Shown piece by piece: positions 44,273 through 55,867 of a stretch of 64,000 nt of DNA. This stretch comes from DAIOEK01 sp963708715 (GTDB lineage: Bacteria > Chloroflexota > Anaerolineae > Anaerolineales > Anaerolineaceae), in assembly GCA_963708715.1 (NCBI GenBank), contig CAVPSU010000001.1:2107540-2171539 (forward strand). Direction: 5' to 3'. Below the pieces are notes generated by a model. It ran no database searches, was not told the origin of the DNA, and worked only from the letters and a program-made list of their open reading frames with translations. How positions within the stretch are numbered: position 1 is the stretch's first letter; every line of letters begins with the position of its first letter. The translations under genes were made by a program, and so were the position numbers.

Positions 44273-46817
44273 TTTTATTCCTTCTCTTCAATTCGAAGAG
44301 GAAATTCGTGCAGCGACCGCAGTCCCGCAGGCGGATGAGAAATTTATCAAGAGCTTACAAAATCGCTTAAATCAGCAGGCCGCAGTTCAACGCAAAGTCC
44401 ATCGTCCTTTCTCTTTGCGACCTGCGTGGGCGATCACCCTTCTTATTTTGCTGGTTATGACTATTACGACCTTGGTGATCGGTCCACAAAAAGTTTATGC
44501 AGAGTTTCTTAAGTTATTCGGTTATGTTCCAGGGATCGGCTTTGTCGACCTCAGCCAGGTACGGGTACTGCAGAACGGAGTGACCCAACGCCACACCGGT
44601 CAGGAAGTGACCGCGGTGCGTGGCGTAGTTTCCCCTCACGGTACAGATATCTGGCTTGAATTCAGTGATGAAGCCCGCCCGGTTGCTGATGCCTGGCTGG
44701 AAACAGCAGATAGCCAGCATTTCGCCCTGCTCAATTGGAGCTATGATCACGATAAGCCTGGTACGCACGGAGTGGTCATGCACTTCGCAACCCTGCCAGA
44801 AAGCGTCAACGAGGTCACCCTTAGACTGGTCGAAGGTTGGAGCCTCCCACTGGTCTGGGTACAGGGCACAGGCAGTATAAAACCGGCCAACATTGTGCTA
44901 GTACCCAATGAGGCTTTGGCAGAAACATCGATTCCTGCGACCAGTCTTTGTTCGCAAGCCTTCGGCGTCCAGTTCTGCATCCAGGCAGCTGTACGTACGA
45001 CAGATGGTCTGCAAGTGCTGTTGGAAGCCACCCCCAACGAACAATACGCTACAGGCAGTGGGTTTAGTCCCTCGATGTTCGACCTTCCTGGTAAGAACGA
45101 TGCCATAAGCCTCATGACTAACGACGGTCATGTTTATCCCTTCGAACCTAACAGCATCCAGGTGGGTGGCGAGCCTTCCGGTTCCCAGTCAACGCTGCTC
45201 TTCCCAGGCGTCCAGGACCTTCACGGTGATATAAGCTTGCAAATCCCTGCCGTGATGCTCTTCGTCCCACTAACAGATAAGATCAGTATCAACCTGGGCG
45301 ACCATCCCACCGCTGGACAGGCCCTGACGATCGATCAAACAGTTGATGTTGCCGGTAATCCCGTGCATTTCAGCCAGGCTGAACTGATCAGCGGCAATTT
45401 CGGCAACAGCCTGATGTTAAAGATCACCTCTGATCCAGTTGAAGCGAAAGACGGAGCAACCCCCTACATAATCGACCCCGGGCGACCGGAAGGAATCCAG
45501 GATCGTTACGGCGCCGGCAGCGAAGATGGGCGTTTATCTCTCCGCGTCGAGCTAATCCAACAAACCGGTTCAGAACCGGTGAATGGCATTCTGGACATTC
45601 CCCTGGTCAGCGCATCGATTCTGGTTCAGGGACCCTTCAATCTTTCCTTCGACGCCGCCAGCGTTCAGGAGCTGCCAACCCCGCAACCTCCAGTGGTGGC
45701 GGAAAGCACCTTTGAACCCCTCCCGCTTGGGAATCCGCTCCCCATGGACGCCTATCACTACTACACCGGCCGCGTATTACAACACGGCGACCTGCTGAGC
45801 ATCACCTTCGACGGCGTAAACAGCACACTTTACGCAGCTTCGCCTTCCAATAACTTTACCCCCGAAGAAGTTGCTGTTCTTCCAGGTAATGTACTGGTTG
45901 TATACGCTCAACCCGATCTCCAGGGAATTGACTATATCACCGGCAGTTACGATGTGGATACCTCAGATACTGTCTACCGCCAGCTCTACACCCTACGCTT
46001 CGGCGACCCGGCTCCGAGACTGCTGATCGGCCAGTTGGAAAACGCGGCTTATTTCTTCAACTGGTCCTTCGATGGTCGCTTCCTTTCCTACCAGGTAACA
46101 GACGACCGTCCCGGCCAAAGCTATCAGAGATATTTACGTATACTCGATCTGGATTGTCGCGCCACAGGTAACTGCCAGTATATTACCGCCGACACCAGCA
46201 ACCAGGACCTGTTCTTTATGTCATGGTCTCCAATCGATTACCGGCTTGCCCTGGGTGGTACTCCCGCGGACCAGAAATTTGGAGCAAATGACATCTTATT
46301 ACTGACCCTGAATCCCGACAACCACCAAACCACCCTGACCAACCTGACCCAATCACCCACAATCAATGACTGGGCGCCCGCCCAATGGACTCCGGGAGGT
46401 GATATTTTGTACTTCGCTTGTGAGACCGGTAAGGAAGCATCGGTAAACGAATATTCGCTCTGCCGAAACAACCTGGTTACAGGTGAAGATGAAGTGGTCA
46501 CAGGGAAACTCCCCTGGAACATGCATTCCATCCACCTGGGAGCCGGACGCTGGGTGGTTGACAACGCTGTTGTAATGGAAAATAGCTTCTTCAACCTGCG
46601 AAGCTATGACTTACAAACTGGTCAGGAGAGCACCATTCTTAAATGGTCTGTCGTTGGAAAACACCAGGTAGATACGGCCATTTCAGCTGATGGCCATTGG
46701 CTGGCAGCCTATGTTCCCGAGCAGGGCGGACTGCTGGCGCTCAACGTCCTGACCCACGTCAGCGTCACCGTCATGCCGGCCGATCTCAATCCATCTTTCT
46801 TCACCTGGGTCAAATAG
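44265..46817 (+). CDS. Anti-sigma-like membrane protein with extracytoplasmic sensor and beta-propeller
   Basis: 850 aa. A short cytoplasmic N-terminus (about 1-52) is followed by one membrane helix (AWAITLLILLVMTITTLVIG, about 53-72) and a long outside region: beta-rich part (about 80-480), Pro linker (PTPQPPVVAES) and a C-terminal TolB/WD40-like propeller (FNWSFDGRFLSYQV; FFMSWSPIDYRLALGG; ISADGHWLAAYVPEQ). It is coupled to the sigma factor gene, so it is probably its regulator, sensing an envelope signal. Much larger than typical anti-sigma factors. Confidence 0.7.
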   Translation: MSDFIPSLQFEEEIRAATAVPQADEKFIKSLQNRLNQQAAVQRKVHRPFSLRPAWAITLLILLVMTITTLVIGPQKVYAEFLKLFGYVPGIGFVDLSQVRVLQNGVTQRHTGQEVTAVRGVVSPHGTDIWLEFSDEARPVADAWLETADSQHFALLNWSYDHDKPGTHGVVMHFATLPESVNEVTLRLVEGWSLPLVWVQGTGSIKPANIVLVPNEALAETSIPATSLCSQAFGVQFCIQAAVRTTDGLQVLLEATPNEQYATGSGFSPSMFDLPGKNDAISLMTNDGHVYPFEPNSIQVGGEPSGSQSTLLFPGVQDLHGDISLQIPAVMLFVPLTDKISINLGDHPTAGQALTIDQTVDVAGNPVHFSQAELISGNFGNSLMLKITSDPVEAKDGATPYIIDPGRPEGIQDRYGAGSEDGRLSLRVELIQQTGSEPVNGILDIPLVSASILVQGPFNLSFDAASVQELPTPQPPVVAESTFEPLPLGNPLPMDAYHYYTGRVLQHGDLLSITFDGVNSTLYAASPSNNFTPEEVAVLPGNVLVVYAQPDLQGIDYITGSYDVDTSDTVYRQLYTLRFGDPAPRLLIGQLENAAYFFNWSFDGRFLSYQVTDDRPGQSYQRYLRILDLDCRATGNCQYITADTSNQDLFFMSWSPIDYRLALGGTPADQKFGANDILLLTLNPDNHQTTLTNLTQSPTINDWAPAQWTPGGDILYFACETGKEASVNEYSLCRNNLVTGEDEVVTGKLPWNMHSIHLGAGRWVVDNAVVMENSFFNLRSYDLQTGQESTILKWSVVGKHQVDTAISADGHWLAAYVPEQGGLLALNVLTHVSVTVMPADLNPSFFTWVK

Positions 46818-46855
46818 AGGGAGATTTATCAGCAGACATGACCGCATTACCCACG

Positions 46856-47710
46856 CTATTGTTCGCCCTGCCTGCGACCTCGCCTCTGGGAGACCCGGTT
46901 GTTCAGCATTTTTAGCTGCTCTGTGATCGCAAGCTGCACTTCGTGTAAACTGAAGAACTTCCTGTGGCGCAGCGGGGCGATCACCCACCGCTCTACATTC
47001 TGCACACCGTTCTCGATCTTTCCTTTATCTTTCGGTTTCCTGACCCGAGTGGGGATCACCGCGAACTGGTAATGCCCCGCTAACTCTTGATATGCCAGGT
47101 TCACTCCCGGCTCGTAATAGTTCGGTTTTGTTACTCCGGTCTTCAAATTGTCCGAAATGACAACCTTGACCACACCCCCAAAGTATTCCAAAGCACGCAC
47201 GTGACCGTTATTCCAATTCCTTTGGTTCTCGCTGCTTTGGGCTTCTGCATAAATGTAATTGCTGGCGGGCAGGGTAGCCACAAATATGGACAGCAAGATT
47301 GCCTCTCCGTTTTTGGGATCTGTCATGGGGATCTTCACACCGGCGTAATCCACCTCCATTTCCTCCCCTCCCTTGTGCTCCTTGCGTAAACTAGGCTCTG
47401 AAATCTTCCTCTTACAGCGCTGGTAGTGCTCGCAATACTGGGAGTACTAGTACCCATTGGGATTCACCTCTTTGTATTACTGCCAGAGCAATTGAAGTGT
47501 TACTCCTTTTTGCCGCATCTCCAGCTTTACCTTTTCCCAGTCCGGCATGGGATGCTTTGGCTTAGGCTTTTTTACCCGACCTTCCGGGAATAACCGGGCA
47601 TCCGGCTCTTCCTCATCCATTTCTGGTAGCGGCCAGCCGAGACCTGCTTCTTCTGCCCGCCGGAAGTAGTCACCCACCGCTACTGAGACGGTCGTAGATC
47701 GAAGGGACAA
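46856..47710 (-). pseudogene. istA: IS21-family transposase IstA, broken and partial
   Basis: Two minus-strand segments form one product. 47710-47477 reads SLRSTTVSVAVGDYFRRAEE ... WEKVKLEMRQKGVTLQLLWQ. After a stop and a frame change, 47359-46856 reads MEVDYAGVKIPMTDPKNG, VVISDNLKTGV and NGVQNVERWVIAPL, the DDE region of IS21 IstA. Both ends and the istB partner are missing. Confidence 0.75.
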
Positions 47711-47727
47711 CCGAGACTCCCACGCCC

Positions 47728-48489
47728 ATGATTACCGGGACCCCATTGGTTACGCCGACGCCGACCCCCACCGTAATACTCGCAAACTCCCGGAGCGAAG
47801 CGCAGGAGGCCACCGAACCGACGCCGGACCCCTCGCAGAGCGCGTATTATGTGTATGATGGGGATAATAACCTGGTGAAATCCATTGTGAACACCGACAG
47901 TACCAGGGCAGGTGGCAAATCCACCTACTACCTGGGCAAGCTGTACCAGAAGAAGATTGATGACACGGAAGAAACCATCCAGAAGTACTATTCGAGCGGA
48001 TCAGCACAGATCGCGGTGCGGACCATCCAGGGAGAAAGCGATACCCTGCAATGGCTGCTCTCCGACCACCTGGGCAGCACCAGCACCATGGCCAATGCAG
48101 ACGGCACCTGAAACAGCACGACCCACTACAGCACCTTTGTGAAATCTGCGCCAGCAGCGGGATCACCCTGACCGGGTTCAGGTACACAGGAAAGGTAAGG
48201 CAGGCCACTGATGAAACAGGAAAAGTCACACTTGTCCAGAGCTAAGCCTCGTATGGGGAGATACTGGCAAACGAGGGTGACTTTGAGACCAGCTTCAGCT
48301 ATACGGGGAAGTTCTCCGACAGCATTGGATTTGTGTATCTGAGAGCAAGAACCTATGATCCAGCCACCGGACGGTTCTTGACCAGAGACGCCTGGAGTGG
48401 GGATTACACCAACCCCATTACCCTGGCGAAGTGGCGGTATACGTATGCAAATCCGGTGCGGTATACGGACACGAGTGGAAATGTGGGTA
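47728..48489 (+). pseudogene. RHS-repeat protein core fragment, frameshifted
   Basis: 47728-48111: a Thr-Pro stretch, AYYVYDGDNNLVKSIV, YYSSGSAQIAVRT, WLLSDHLGSTSTMANADGT. After frame changes 48306-48489 gives FVYLRARTYDPATGRFLTRD then YANPVRYTDTSGN. LLSDHLGSTS and ARxYDPxTGRFL are the hallmarks of the RHS core. The polymorphic C-terminal toxin that normally follows is absent; a terminator follows instead. Confidence 0.7.
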
Positions 48490-48517
48490 CTTGCAGATCA
48501 TTATGAATTAACAAATG

Positions 48518-48545
48518 CCACCCGTTTGACGGGTGGTTTTGATTT
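48518..48545 (+). terminator. Intrinsic terminator
   Basis: CCACCC (48518-48523), loop, GGGTGG (48531-48536), TTTTGATTT. Clear GC-rich stem and T-run after the RHS fragment. Confidence 0.75.
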
Positions 48546-48595
48546 ATCAAGATTCGTTTTAAGCAATTGTTCTATTGAAAATCTTTGTCAGCAAA

Positions 48596-50752
48596 TTATT
48601 CCATTTCAATGATCTCTTGCTCCATTAAAATGTCAGAAGTATCCCATCCTTTTTGTTGCATAATTTCATAAAGGGCACGCCGATAAATCAACGAAGTGTT
48701 GATCGTAACCGGAGAATTCTCTGGTGATTCGAATACAAAAATAGCCGTTCGAGTCTCCAGCGCTGGTAGACGAGTGTCTTCAATCAATCGTGTTTGCATC
48801 CAATAGGAGGCAGTCGGTGAAACATTTGTCCAAAGTTCTTCCAGTATCTTCGCAAAATAGATCCCTGGAGTTTTTGCGTAATCGCCGGTCCAATCTGGTA
48901 ATATGGGTCCATTTTTTAGTAGGACTTCATTGCCGTTGGGATCTGTGGCTTTAACAGATAGTAATATCTGTCTGAGAGGCGAGTCAGTTGGGATGTCGTG
49001 TCCAGAATATGCATTATAAACAGAGACCATAACCTTGATCAAATTCCCCTCTCTGGTTACAGTTACGTCCAAATCAGCCGAGTTTTCCAGCAGAATCAGG
49101 TCTGTGGCGCCTAACATTTTGTGACTGTAAATTGTCTCAGGGTTACGAATTTGTCCGCCGTTCTCAATTCTCGCAAAATGGTCGATTTCGAGCGCAGGCA
49201 TATGGCAATTCAACGATGAACACACTACCGCGTGGGGAATTATCTTCGACGCGAATGGTTCCACCATGAGACTGAACAATCTGGCGCGTAATCGTCAATC
49301 CCAGACCGGTACCAGGTTGTGAGCGGTCAGCACGGTAGAAACGCTGGAAAATTCGTTCGCGGTCGACCGGGTCGATACCCTGACCGGTATCCGCCACACG
49401 GATTTCGATGTTATTGCCGTGAGGATGGGCGCTAACCCCAATTACGCCCCCGGTGGGAGTGTACTTGATCGCATTATCCACCAGGTTGGTGATCACCTGC
49501 ACCAACCGGTCTTCGTCCCCCAACATCCAGTTCAGGTCAGGTACATCCAGGTTTAACTTCACCCCAGCCCGAGCTGCCTGGGGACGAAACTTTTCGGTCA
49601 CACCGCGCACCACTGACAGGTTTTGTAATTTTCACTCGCCTGATTGGAATATGAACTCTCGGACCATTCACCGTATGAATTGTAGATTTTGGTATCCCAA
49701 AAACTCGCTGAATGACAAGCTGCGCAATATTGACTTGTGTTTTGCAGAGCAGAATAAGTATCTTCTCCAGGCGCGACGTCGTCATAAGGACCAAGAAACA
49801 GCTGATGTTCTCCGGATGGGCGGAACAACTCCATTGAAAGAACCCCGGGCATGTTGATCATCGGCAAACCGGTTGAGGTGTCAAGGATCACATTGGATAC
49901 TTTGTGACAAAAATCGCAAGTCACGCCCTCAGTTCAACCCCTAATAGCATTTGGGTCGGTATCGTAAGGAAGGTTTACCGAAGCAACCGGTTGATGACAA
50001 CTGGCGCAATTGCCATTGCTATTCGGAAAATCCAATTTAAAACCCGGACCAAAGTAAGTGCTATCAATGGTCGGACGGACTGGAATCAAACCATAATCTT
50101 TTTGGTTAACATAGGTGGTTAATGGGCTCTGGTTTCCAGACAAATCGGTTCCATTGTAGATGCTTAAAAACGCGGATTTATTGCTGATTGGGCATGGCAC
50201 TTAGCAGCCATTGGTCATAGGGTAGGGTAATCCCCTGGGTTGATTCTTCGGAATTTGCCGAGTGACATTTTGCACAGCCTGAATTTTCACCTTCTCCTTC
50301 CGAGATCAATCCAGCAGTCAAAAATTCATAATCGGGATTGTCAATTTTGGTATGTTCGACGAGAGTAATGTTGACATCCGAAGTCCCAAGTGTGACATCC
50401 GCTTCTTTAATAAAGTAACCTTGAGAAAAGGCGGTAATCCTAAAGGTTTCCTCTTTTTGAATACCGCAAAGAGTGAATTTACCCTGGGCGTTTGTTTTGG
50501 TGGTCAACGTGGTAGTTTGCAAGCGAACGGTTGCGTCCTCAATCGGATTCCCTTGCTCGTCCATCACAATTCCCTTAACTGCATCGGTAGATGAACAATC
50601 CTCTGAAGAATCAGGTGGGGTACAGATTGGCGCAAGGTTTCGTTGTTTCCATTTTCAGCAACAGGGACTGAAGACAAGTATGAAATTAACAGAAACCTGA
50701 ATAACACGAATACAACAACGATTAAACCAATTACCAAACTCACTTTTTTCAT
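48596..50752 (-). pseudogene. Multiheme c-type cytochrome with Cna/CarboxypepD-like domain, frameshifted and interrupted
   Basis: Starts at ATG 50752 with a membrane/signal helix (VSLVIGLIVVVFVLFRFLL). A carboxypeptidase-regulatory-like domain follows (VMDEQGNPIEDATVRLQTTT, about 50575-50420). Heme motifs in order: CAKCH, CASCH, CDFCH, CAACH and CQWC|H. The last is split by a 402-bp histidine-kinase fragment (49205-49606). The C-terminal beta domain ends EIIEME at 48596. Frame changes also lie near 50640-50580, 50185 and 49925. Exported electron-transfer protein in its intact form. Confidence 0.7.
49205..49606 (-). pseudogene. Histidine-kinase ATPase-domain fragment inserted in the cytochrome gene
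   Basis: The minus frame reads VRGVTEKFRPQAARAGV, GDEDRLVQVITNLVDNAIKY (N box), ADTGQGIDPVDRERIFQRFY (G1) and GTGLGLTITRQIVQSHGG (G2), ending VFIVELPYA. Complete HATPase_c domain but no DHp domain. The fragment has no transposon ends; a TGC occurs at both junctions. Confidence 0.8.
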
Positions 50753-50848
50753 ACAGACCTCTTTTTCTTATTTTGAGTTTGATATTTCTAAAAGCATCCT
50801 TTCACCCGATTAATAAAAAATCGTACCTCGTTACCATCTAACTATGGT

Positions 50849-53754
50849 TTACTGTTTTCGTTGATTTCTCCAGATAAAAACAAGTAATAATACTAAAAAT
50901 CCCCCCACTAAAATCCAAAAAATCGGTCTAGGATAGAGTTGAGAGGAAGATCGAGCATTCGCTGTTACATCCGGAGTTGTGACGTGAGGGTTGCCGTTGC
51001 AATCACAGCCTGTGTGGTTGCGACTGGAGTGGACGGTGAAGAAAATTCCGGAGGTCGTCCATTCATATCCATACGGTAAACCCCACCGCCTTCGGTGGCT
51101 GCATATAGATGCAATCCGTCAGATGAAATCGCCAGCGAGTTAACACTGCGCATCTGAAGACCGGTATTTATTTGCGACCATTTTTGTCCGCCATCAGAAG
51201 TACGATATACTCCGTTAAAATAATCCGCCACATAGATGATCTGACCTGCGCTGGTTGGATCGAAGACTATAGAAGTGATCTGACCTTCATGGTTCATCCC
51301 GCGCGCTGACGAATTCCATGTTTTCGTCCGCCATCTTCACTTTGGTAAAGTGATTTGTTTTCAAAACCAGCAAAAATATTTTTATTATCTACTGGACTAA
51401 TGACAACGAAGGTGGCGCCGCCGTCGGGCAAACCATTCGTAATAACGTTCCAGGTTTGACCGCTATCAGTGGATTTGAGCAGGCTATGATTTGAAGTGGC
51501 AGCATAAACGACCTGAGGGTCGTGGGTGTCGACGGCTATTGAATAAACGCTGGCATCTTCAGTTTGACTGTCATTGGCTGACTTCCAGGTTTTTCCCCCA
51601 TCATGTGATATAAAAATACCTTTTCCTGATTGCGAGACATCAAAAGAACCCGCCGAGAAGAATCCCGTTGAGCCCGCGTAAATAATATTTGGATCAGAAG
51701 GGGCAAACGTGACGGCATGCCAGCCTACCCGTTCTTGAAAATTGATGGTCTGTGACCAGGAAAATCCACCGTCGTAACTGTAGACCAGCCATTTGTCCCA
51801 ATTTGTCTCGGCGACGATGTGTTGCGGATTGGATGGATCAATCGCCACCGCGTTCCATTCCATTGAAGCCACTGGTGCAAAGCTCAAACCGGTCCAATTC
51901 GTCCCGCCATCTGAACTTATAAAAATACCACTGCGAGAGGCGGCAATAATTTTTCCTGGTTCATTTGGAAAAACTGCAATGGCGCGCACCTGGGCACCTG
52001 TGTACCCACGGCTTGCATCCACCCATGTTTTTCCGCCGTCTTCAGATAGGAAATTTCCACCGCCATATTCGTTGGCGAAAATCCGATTGGGGTCGCGCGG
52101 ATCGACCTGGAAGTCAATTGGAAAACCCGCACGAATTCCTGGTGGGCCCCAACCATTGGCTTCTCCTTCTGTGGTGCGCTGCCAATTTGTTCCGCCGTCT
52201 TCACTTCGATAGATGCTGCCACTGCTGCCGGCATAAACGATCTCTGGATCAGACACAGCGATCTCAACAAATTCGATATTTTCACCGCCTGTTGAAAGGG
52301 TATGAGTCCAGCTTTCGCCTCCATTCTTTGTGATGTATACGCCTGAATTTTCGAAGTATTGATTATTGCCAGTTCCTACTATTAAAATATCCGGGTTTGT
52401 AGGATGCATAAATAATGATCCGACATAGAGATTATTAAGTCCATTATTGATATTGGTCCAGGTTTGACCGCTATCCACTGTTTTCAACCCCTTCTCCACC
52501 AGGATCGCCTGTCTCAGGGTTGGAATTGGCGGCTTCACGATCAAAAATCCCTGTGGACACGTACAGAACATTGGTATCCCGGGGGTCGATTAATATATAT
52601 CGCGCGAGATTATCACCACGCCAGATAGCGTTCCAGGTCTCTCCTCCGTCGATTGTTTTATAAACCACGCCCGCGGTCATGTCGAATTCGCGACCTTGGC
52701 TTGCCACTCCATGGTTCCAAACGAATGACGACAACTCGGCTGCCGCATAAACAATATCAGAGTTATTAGGATCGATCGCAAAACCTCTGAAAGTAATCCC
52801 TTCTTCTTCAATTACTCCCTGCACTTTACTTGTCCAGGTTAATCCACCGTCGATGGACTTGAAAATTCCACGAATGCTTTGTGTGCCGGCCCAAATAATG
52901 TTCGGATTGATTGGATCAATGGTCAAGCAAAAAATTGGGATCGCATCCCCCGTCGATCCGGTGCGGGCTATTATGCCCTCATTGGATGGTACCCAGTTTT
53001 TACCGCCATCGTTGCTGAGAAAAACGCCTGCCCATGAATCGGTCACAAACATCGTATCGGGATCATCAGATATCATACGGATATCGTACCCCAAACCTCC
53101 AAGAGGGCCTCCGGTGCGTACCCAGGTTAAGCCGGAAATCGATTTATCGACGATGAATGAGGATGTTGGAGCCAATTCCTCCTGGATATCGTCAATATAG
53201 ACCAATGATTCATCCAGGGTCTCAATAGCAAAGATTCCTTCTAGGATGGGATCTGTATCGGTATATTCCCACTCTTTTTTACCATCCACGATAAAGGTAA
53301 GCGTATTTCCACTGCCATTAACTTCAATCTGGTGCCATTCGTTTAATTGATGAGTTTGATCGGATACGACAAGATTTTCAAGGAAGGTATCAGGCCAATA
53401 TTGTTTGTTTAATCGAGATCCTTGTTCATCAAATCCAATAAAATAGCGCCCGGTGTTATTAAGTCGAAAATTAATATGTAGGCCATTTCTGATGATTTTG
53501 ATGCGGAACAATACCCGGTAATCGTCATATGTATTCTGTAATCGAGCCCAATAATGTCCTTCTCCCGATAACACATGATTCCCGTTGTCATCGAAGATTT
53601 GCCAACCTGGTTCCAACGCCCAGCCCTCGGCTTGTTCGTTTTCAAAATCTGATTCGTACACAAATTCTTGTGCATGAACGTTTTGAGGAATTGCAAACAG
53701 CATAAGCAAAAATGTTATGAGTATGAAAGAGGAAATCACACGAAAAATTTTCAT
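50849..53754 (-). pseudogene. BNR/YCF48-type surface protein with C-terminal anchor, frameshifted
   Basis: Signal peptide at 53754 (VISSFILITFLLMLFAIPQN, then VHAQEF), a concanavalin-like N-domain (about 53660-53180), then many repeats of the Asp-box kind (FLSNDGGKNWVPSNEG; KSIDGGLTWTSKVQG; SEDGGTNWQRTTEGE; KSTDSGQTWNVITNG). A membrane helix and basic tail end it (IFWILVGGFLVLLLLVFIWR, stop at 50849). Frame changes lie near 52510, 51296 and 50970. Intact it would be about 965 aa, exported and anchored. Role unknown, perhaps adhesion or glycan binding. Confidence 0.7.
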
Positions 53755-53787
53755 AGTCGCCTTTACTTAGTTTTACGGAAGGTTATT

Positions 53788-53817
53788 ATTGTAGTGTTTA
53801 CCAATTTGCAGATTCAA
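53788..53817 (-). promoter_or_regulatory. Promoter of the BNR-repeat gene
   Basis: Minus strand TTGAAT (53817-53812), 18 bp, TACAAT (53793-53788), 35 bp upstream of the start at 53754. Confidence 0.45.
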
Positions 53818-54327
53818 CTTTATCGATAATAAACATTCATGTAGAACTATTAAAGCTAACCAGGCTTTTTCTTCAAACTTTATAGGATGAAGCTATAAAG
53901 TATCAATATATATATATTTCCCTATGCAAGAACGAGTTTGATCATTTTAAATTAGGATAAATTCGACGAGGAATATTTTGTTTTACGATCCATAAAAACC
54001 CCACATTTTTTAGTCTGGATTTACTTTTACATTTATACACCGAAAAAGAGTATTTGTGACTAAAAAAATAATACCGAGATTCTGCGTTAAATATTTTTTT
54101 GCCTCAAACTGGGTGAAAAATGTAGCTGACACTTCTTATGTGTAGAAATTATTTTTTTTCATTCCTCATCATTTTTTGCCAACACTTTACTGCATCAACA
54201 AGAGTTTTTGCTTTATTAAGAGTATGAATAAAGTAATTCCAGAATCCCCACGTCAACATAAAATCATTCTATTTCTGGTAAAGTTCAATTTTAATAACTA
54301 TTATTCAACAATTAGTAGAATTCGACA
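53818..54327. other. AT-rich intergenic region
   Basis: No coding signal. It contains an alternating TA run (about 53913-53920) and, at 54038-54059, a 20-bp stretch resembling the 3' end of the zinc-ribbon gene at 16443-16463. IS256 copy 2 is inserted at its right edge. Confidence 0.4.
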
Positions 54328-54336
54328 TTAAGACTA

Positions 54337-55641
54337 GTTGGTGTAACATTCTTTCTGTAAATTGCTGAACCTTAACAAAAACGGTGAGTCAGAAGTATCC
54401 TTAAAGGTGACCAGACCAAGATAGGAGACCAAAATGACTCACCAAAAAGATTATACCGTTCCAAGTGAACTGGTGGAAAAGGGTCTAGAAGCAGTTCCGG
54501 AACTGATGCGGATATTGATCAATAATGTCATGCAAGTGGAAAGATCAAAGTATCTGCAAGCAGACGAGTACGAACGGACAGAAGAACGAATAGGACACTC
54601 GAATGGGTATAAACCAAAGACCGTGCGGACCCGAATGGGAGAGATCACCTTTGCAGTACCACAGGTTCGGGAAGGAGGCTTTTATCCTTCAGCACTTGAA
54701 AAAGGGCTGAGAAGTGAACGGCTTTGGTAACAGCACTGGCAGAGATGTATGTGCAGGGAGTTTCCACCCGGAAAGTAAAAGCCATCACCGAAGAGCTGTG
54801 CGGGATAGAGATTTCAGCCATGCAGGTCAGTCGGGCAGCCGCTCAACTGGATGAAGTCCTTCAAGAATGGCGAGAAAGACCTTTGGGAGAGATAAGCTAT
54901 CTCTACGTGGATGCCCGCTACGAGAAAGTTCGTGAAGCTGGACAAGTAAGAGATGCGGCGGTTTTAGTGGCTTCAGGCATCACTCCAGAAGGCGAAAGGC
55001 AGATCCTTGGTGTTTCTGTATCACTTAGTGAGCATGAAACCCACTGGAAAGCCTTTCTGAAGAGTCTGAAAGATCGTGGTCTAAATGGCATGAAACTAAT
55101 CATCAGCGATGACCACGAAGGTCTTGGAGCAGCTCGAAGAGCGGTGTTGGGAAGTATCCCCTGGCAAAGATGCCAGTTCCACTTGCAGCAGAATGCTGGG
55201 GCATATCTGCCCAAACAGCATATGAGATTGGAGGTGGCCGCAGACATCAGATCCATGTTCAATGCTCCAGACCGAAAGACTGCTGAAGAGTTACTACAAG
55301 CAGCCATCCAGAAGTATGCCGCTTCCGCACCGCGCTTATCGGCTTGGCTTGAAGATAACCTTTCCGAGGGGTTTTCGGTTTTTGATTTTCCTTTGGAACA
55401 CCGCAGAACGATCCGGACAACCAACAGTCTGGAGAGGATCAACAAAGAGATTCGCAGGCGTACGAGAGTTGTAGGTGTTTTTCCAAATGAGGCTTCTTGT
55501 CTCCGGTTGGTCTCAGCGTTACTCATGGAGATCAGTGAGGAGTGGCAGATCGGAAAACGATATTGTTCTGGCAAGTCATTCAATTGTTAAAGAACGATGG
55601 GTATTTCTGACTCGAATTTACAGAAAAAAGGTTGCGTAATC
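54337..55641 (+). mobile_element. IS256-family element copy 2, complete ends but frameshifted transposase
   Basis: Inverted repeats of about 27 bp (left GTTGGTGTAACATTCTTTCT; right end ...CAGAAAAAAGGTTGCGTAATC) bound 1305 bp. The 9-bp target duplication TTAAGACTA lies at 54328-54336 and 55642-55650. The transposase starts at 54434 but loses one base near 54720 compared with copy 3 (GAACGGCTTTGG versus GAACGAGCTCTGG), so it is split into 54434-54730 and 54724-55590. Inactive. Confidence 0.9.
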
Positions 55642-55650
55642 TTAAGACTA

Positions 55651-55807
55651 TTTCTATTTGAATATCAAATGCACGAATTTCTACATATAATCAATAGGTA
55701 AACCAATAATGCAAATCATTTCATGCCGGGTATTTTGAAATCGAAAATTGTCGAGCTCGGTGAAAATGGTAACCTGAAGGTCTAAAGTTCGCGGTGACAG
55801 ATTGGAA
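55651..55807. other. Spacer between IS256 copy 2 and the tRNA scar
   Basis: No gene or clear signal on either strand. Confidence 0.3.
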
Positions 55808-55867
55808 CTCATAACCCGAAGGTCAGTGGTAAGTACCCCGAAGGGGTATCGAATCCCCTCCCCGCAC
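55808..55867 (+). tRNA. Second tRNA-Met 3'-half scar with palindromic insert
   Basis: CTCATAACCCGAAGGTCAGTGGT matches the scar at 40.51 kb. The palindromic 18-mer AAGTACCCCGAAGGGGTA (about 55831-55848) then interrupts the T arm before TCGAATCCCCTCCCCGCACC. The tRNA 5' half is absent here too. Homology with the first scar continues through TATTTTCCAGACGACCA to the terminator and a little beyond. Confidence 0.6.

Noticed and set aside
54038..54059. Duplicate of the zinc-ribbon gene end (16443-16463)
   Set aside because: Only about 20 bp match with a two-base gap and no similarity beyond; could be chance.
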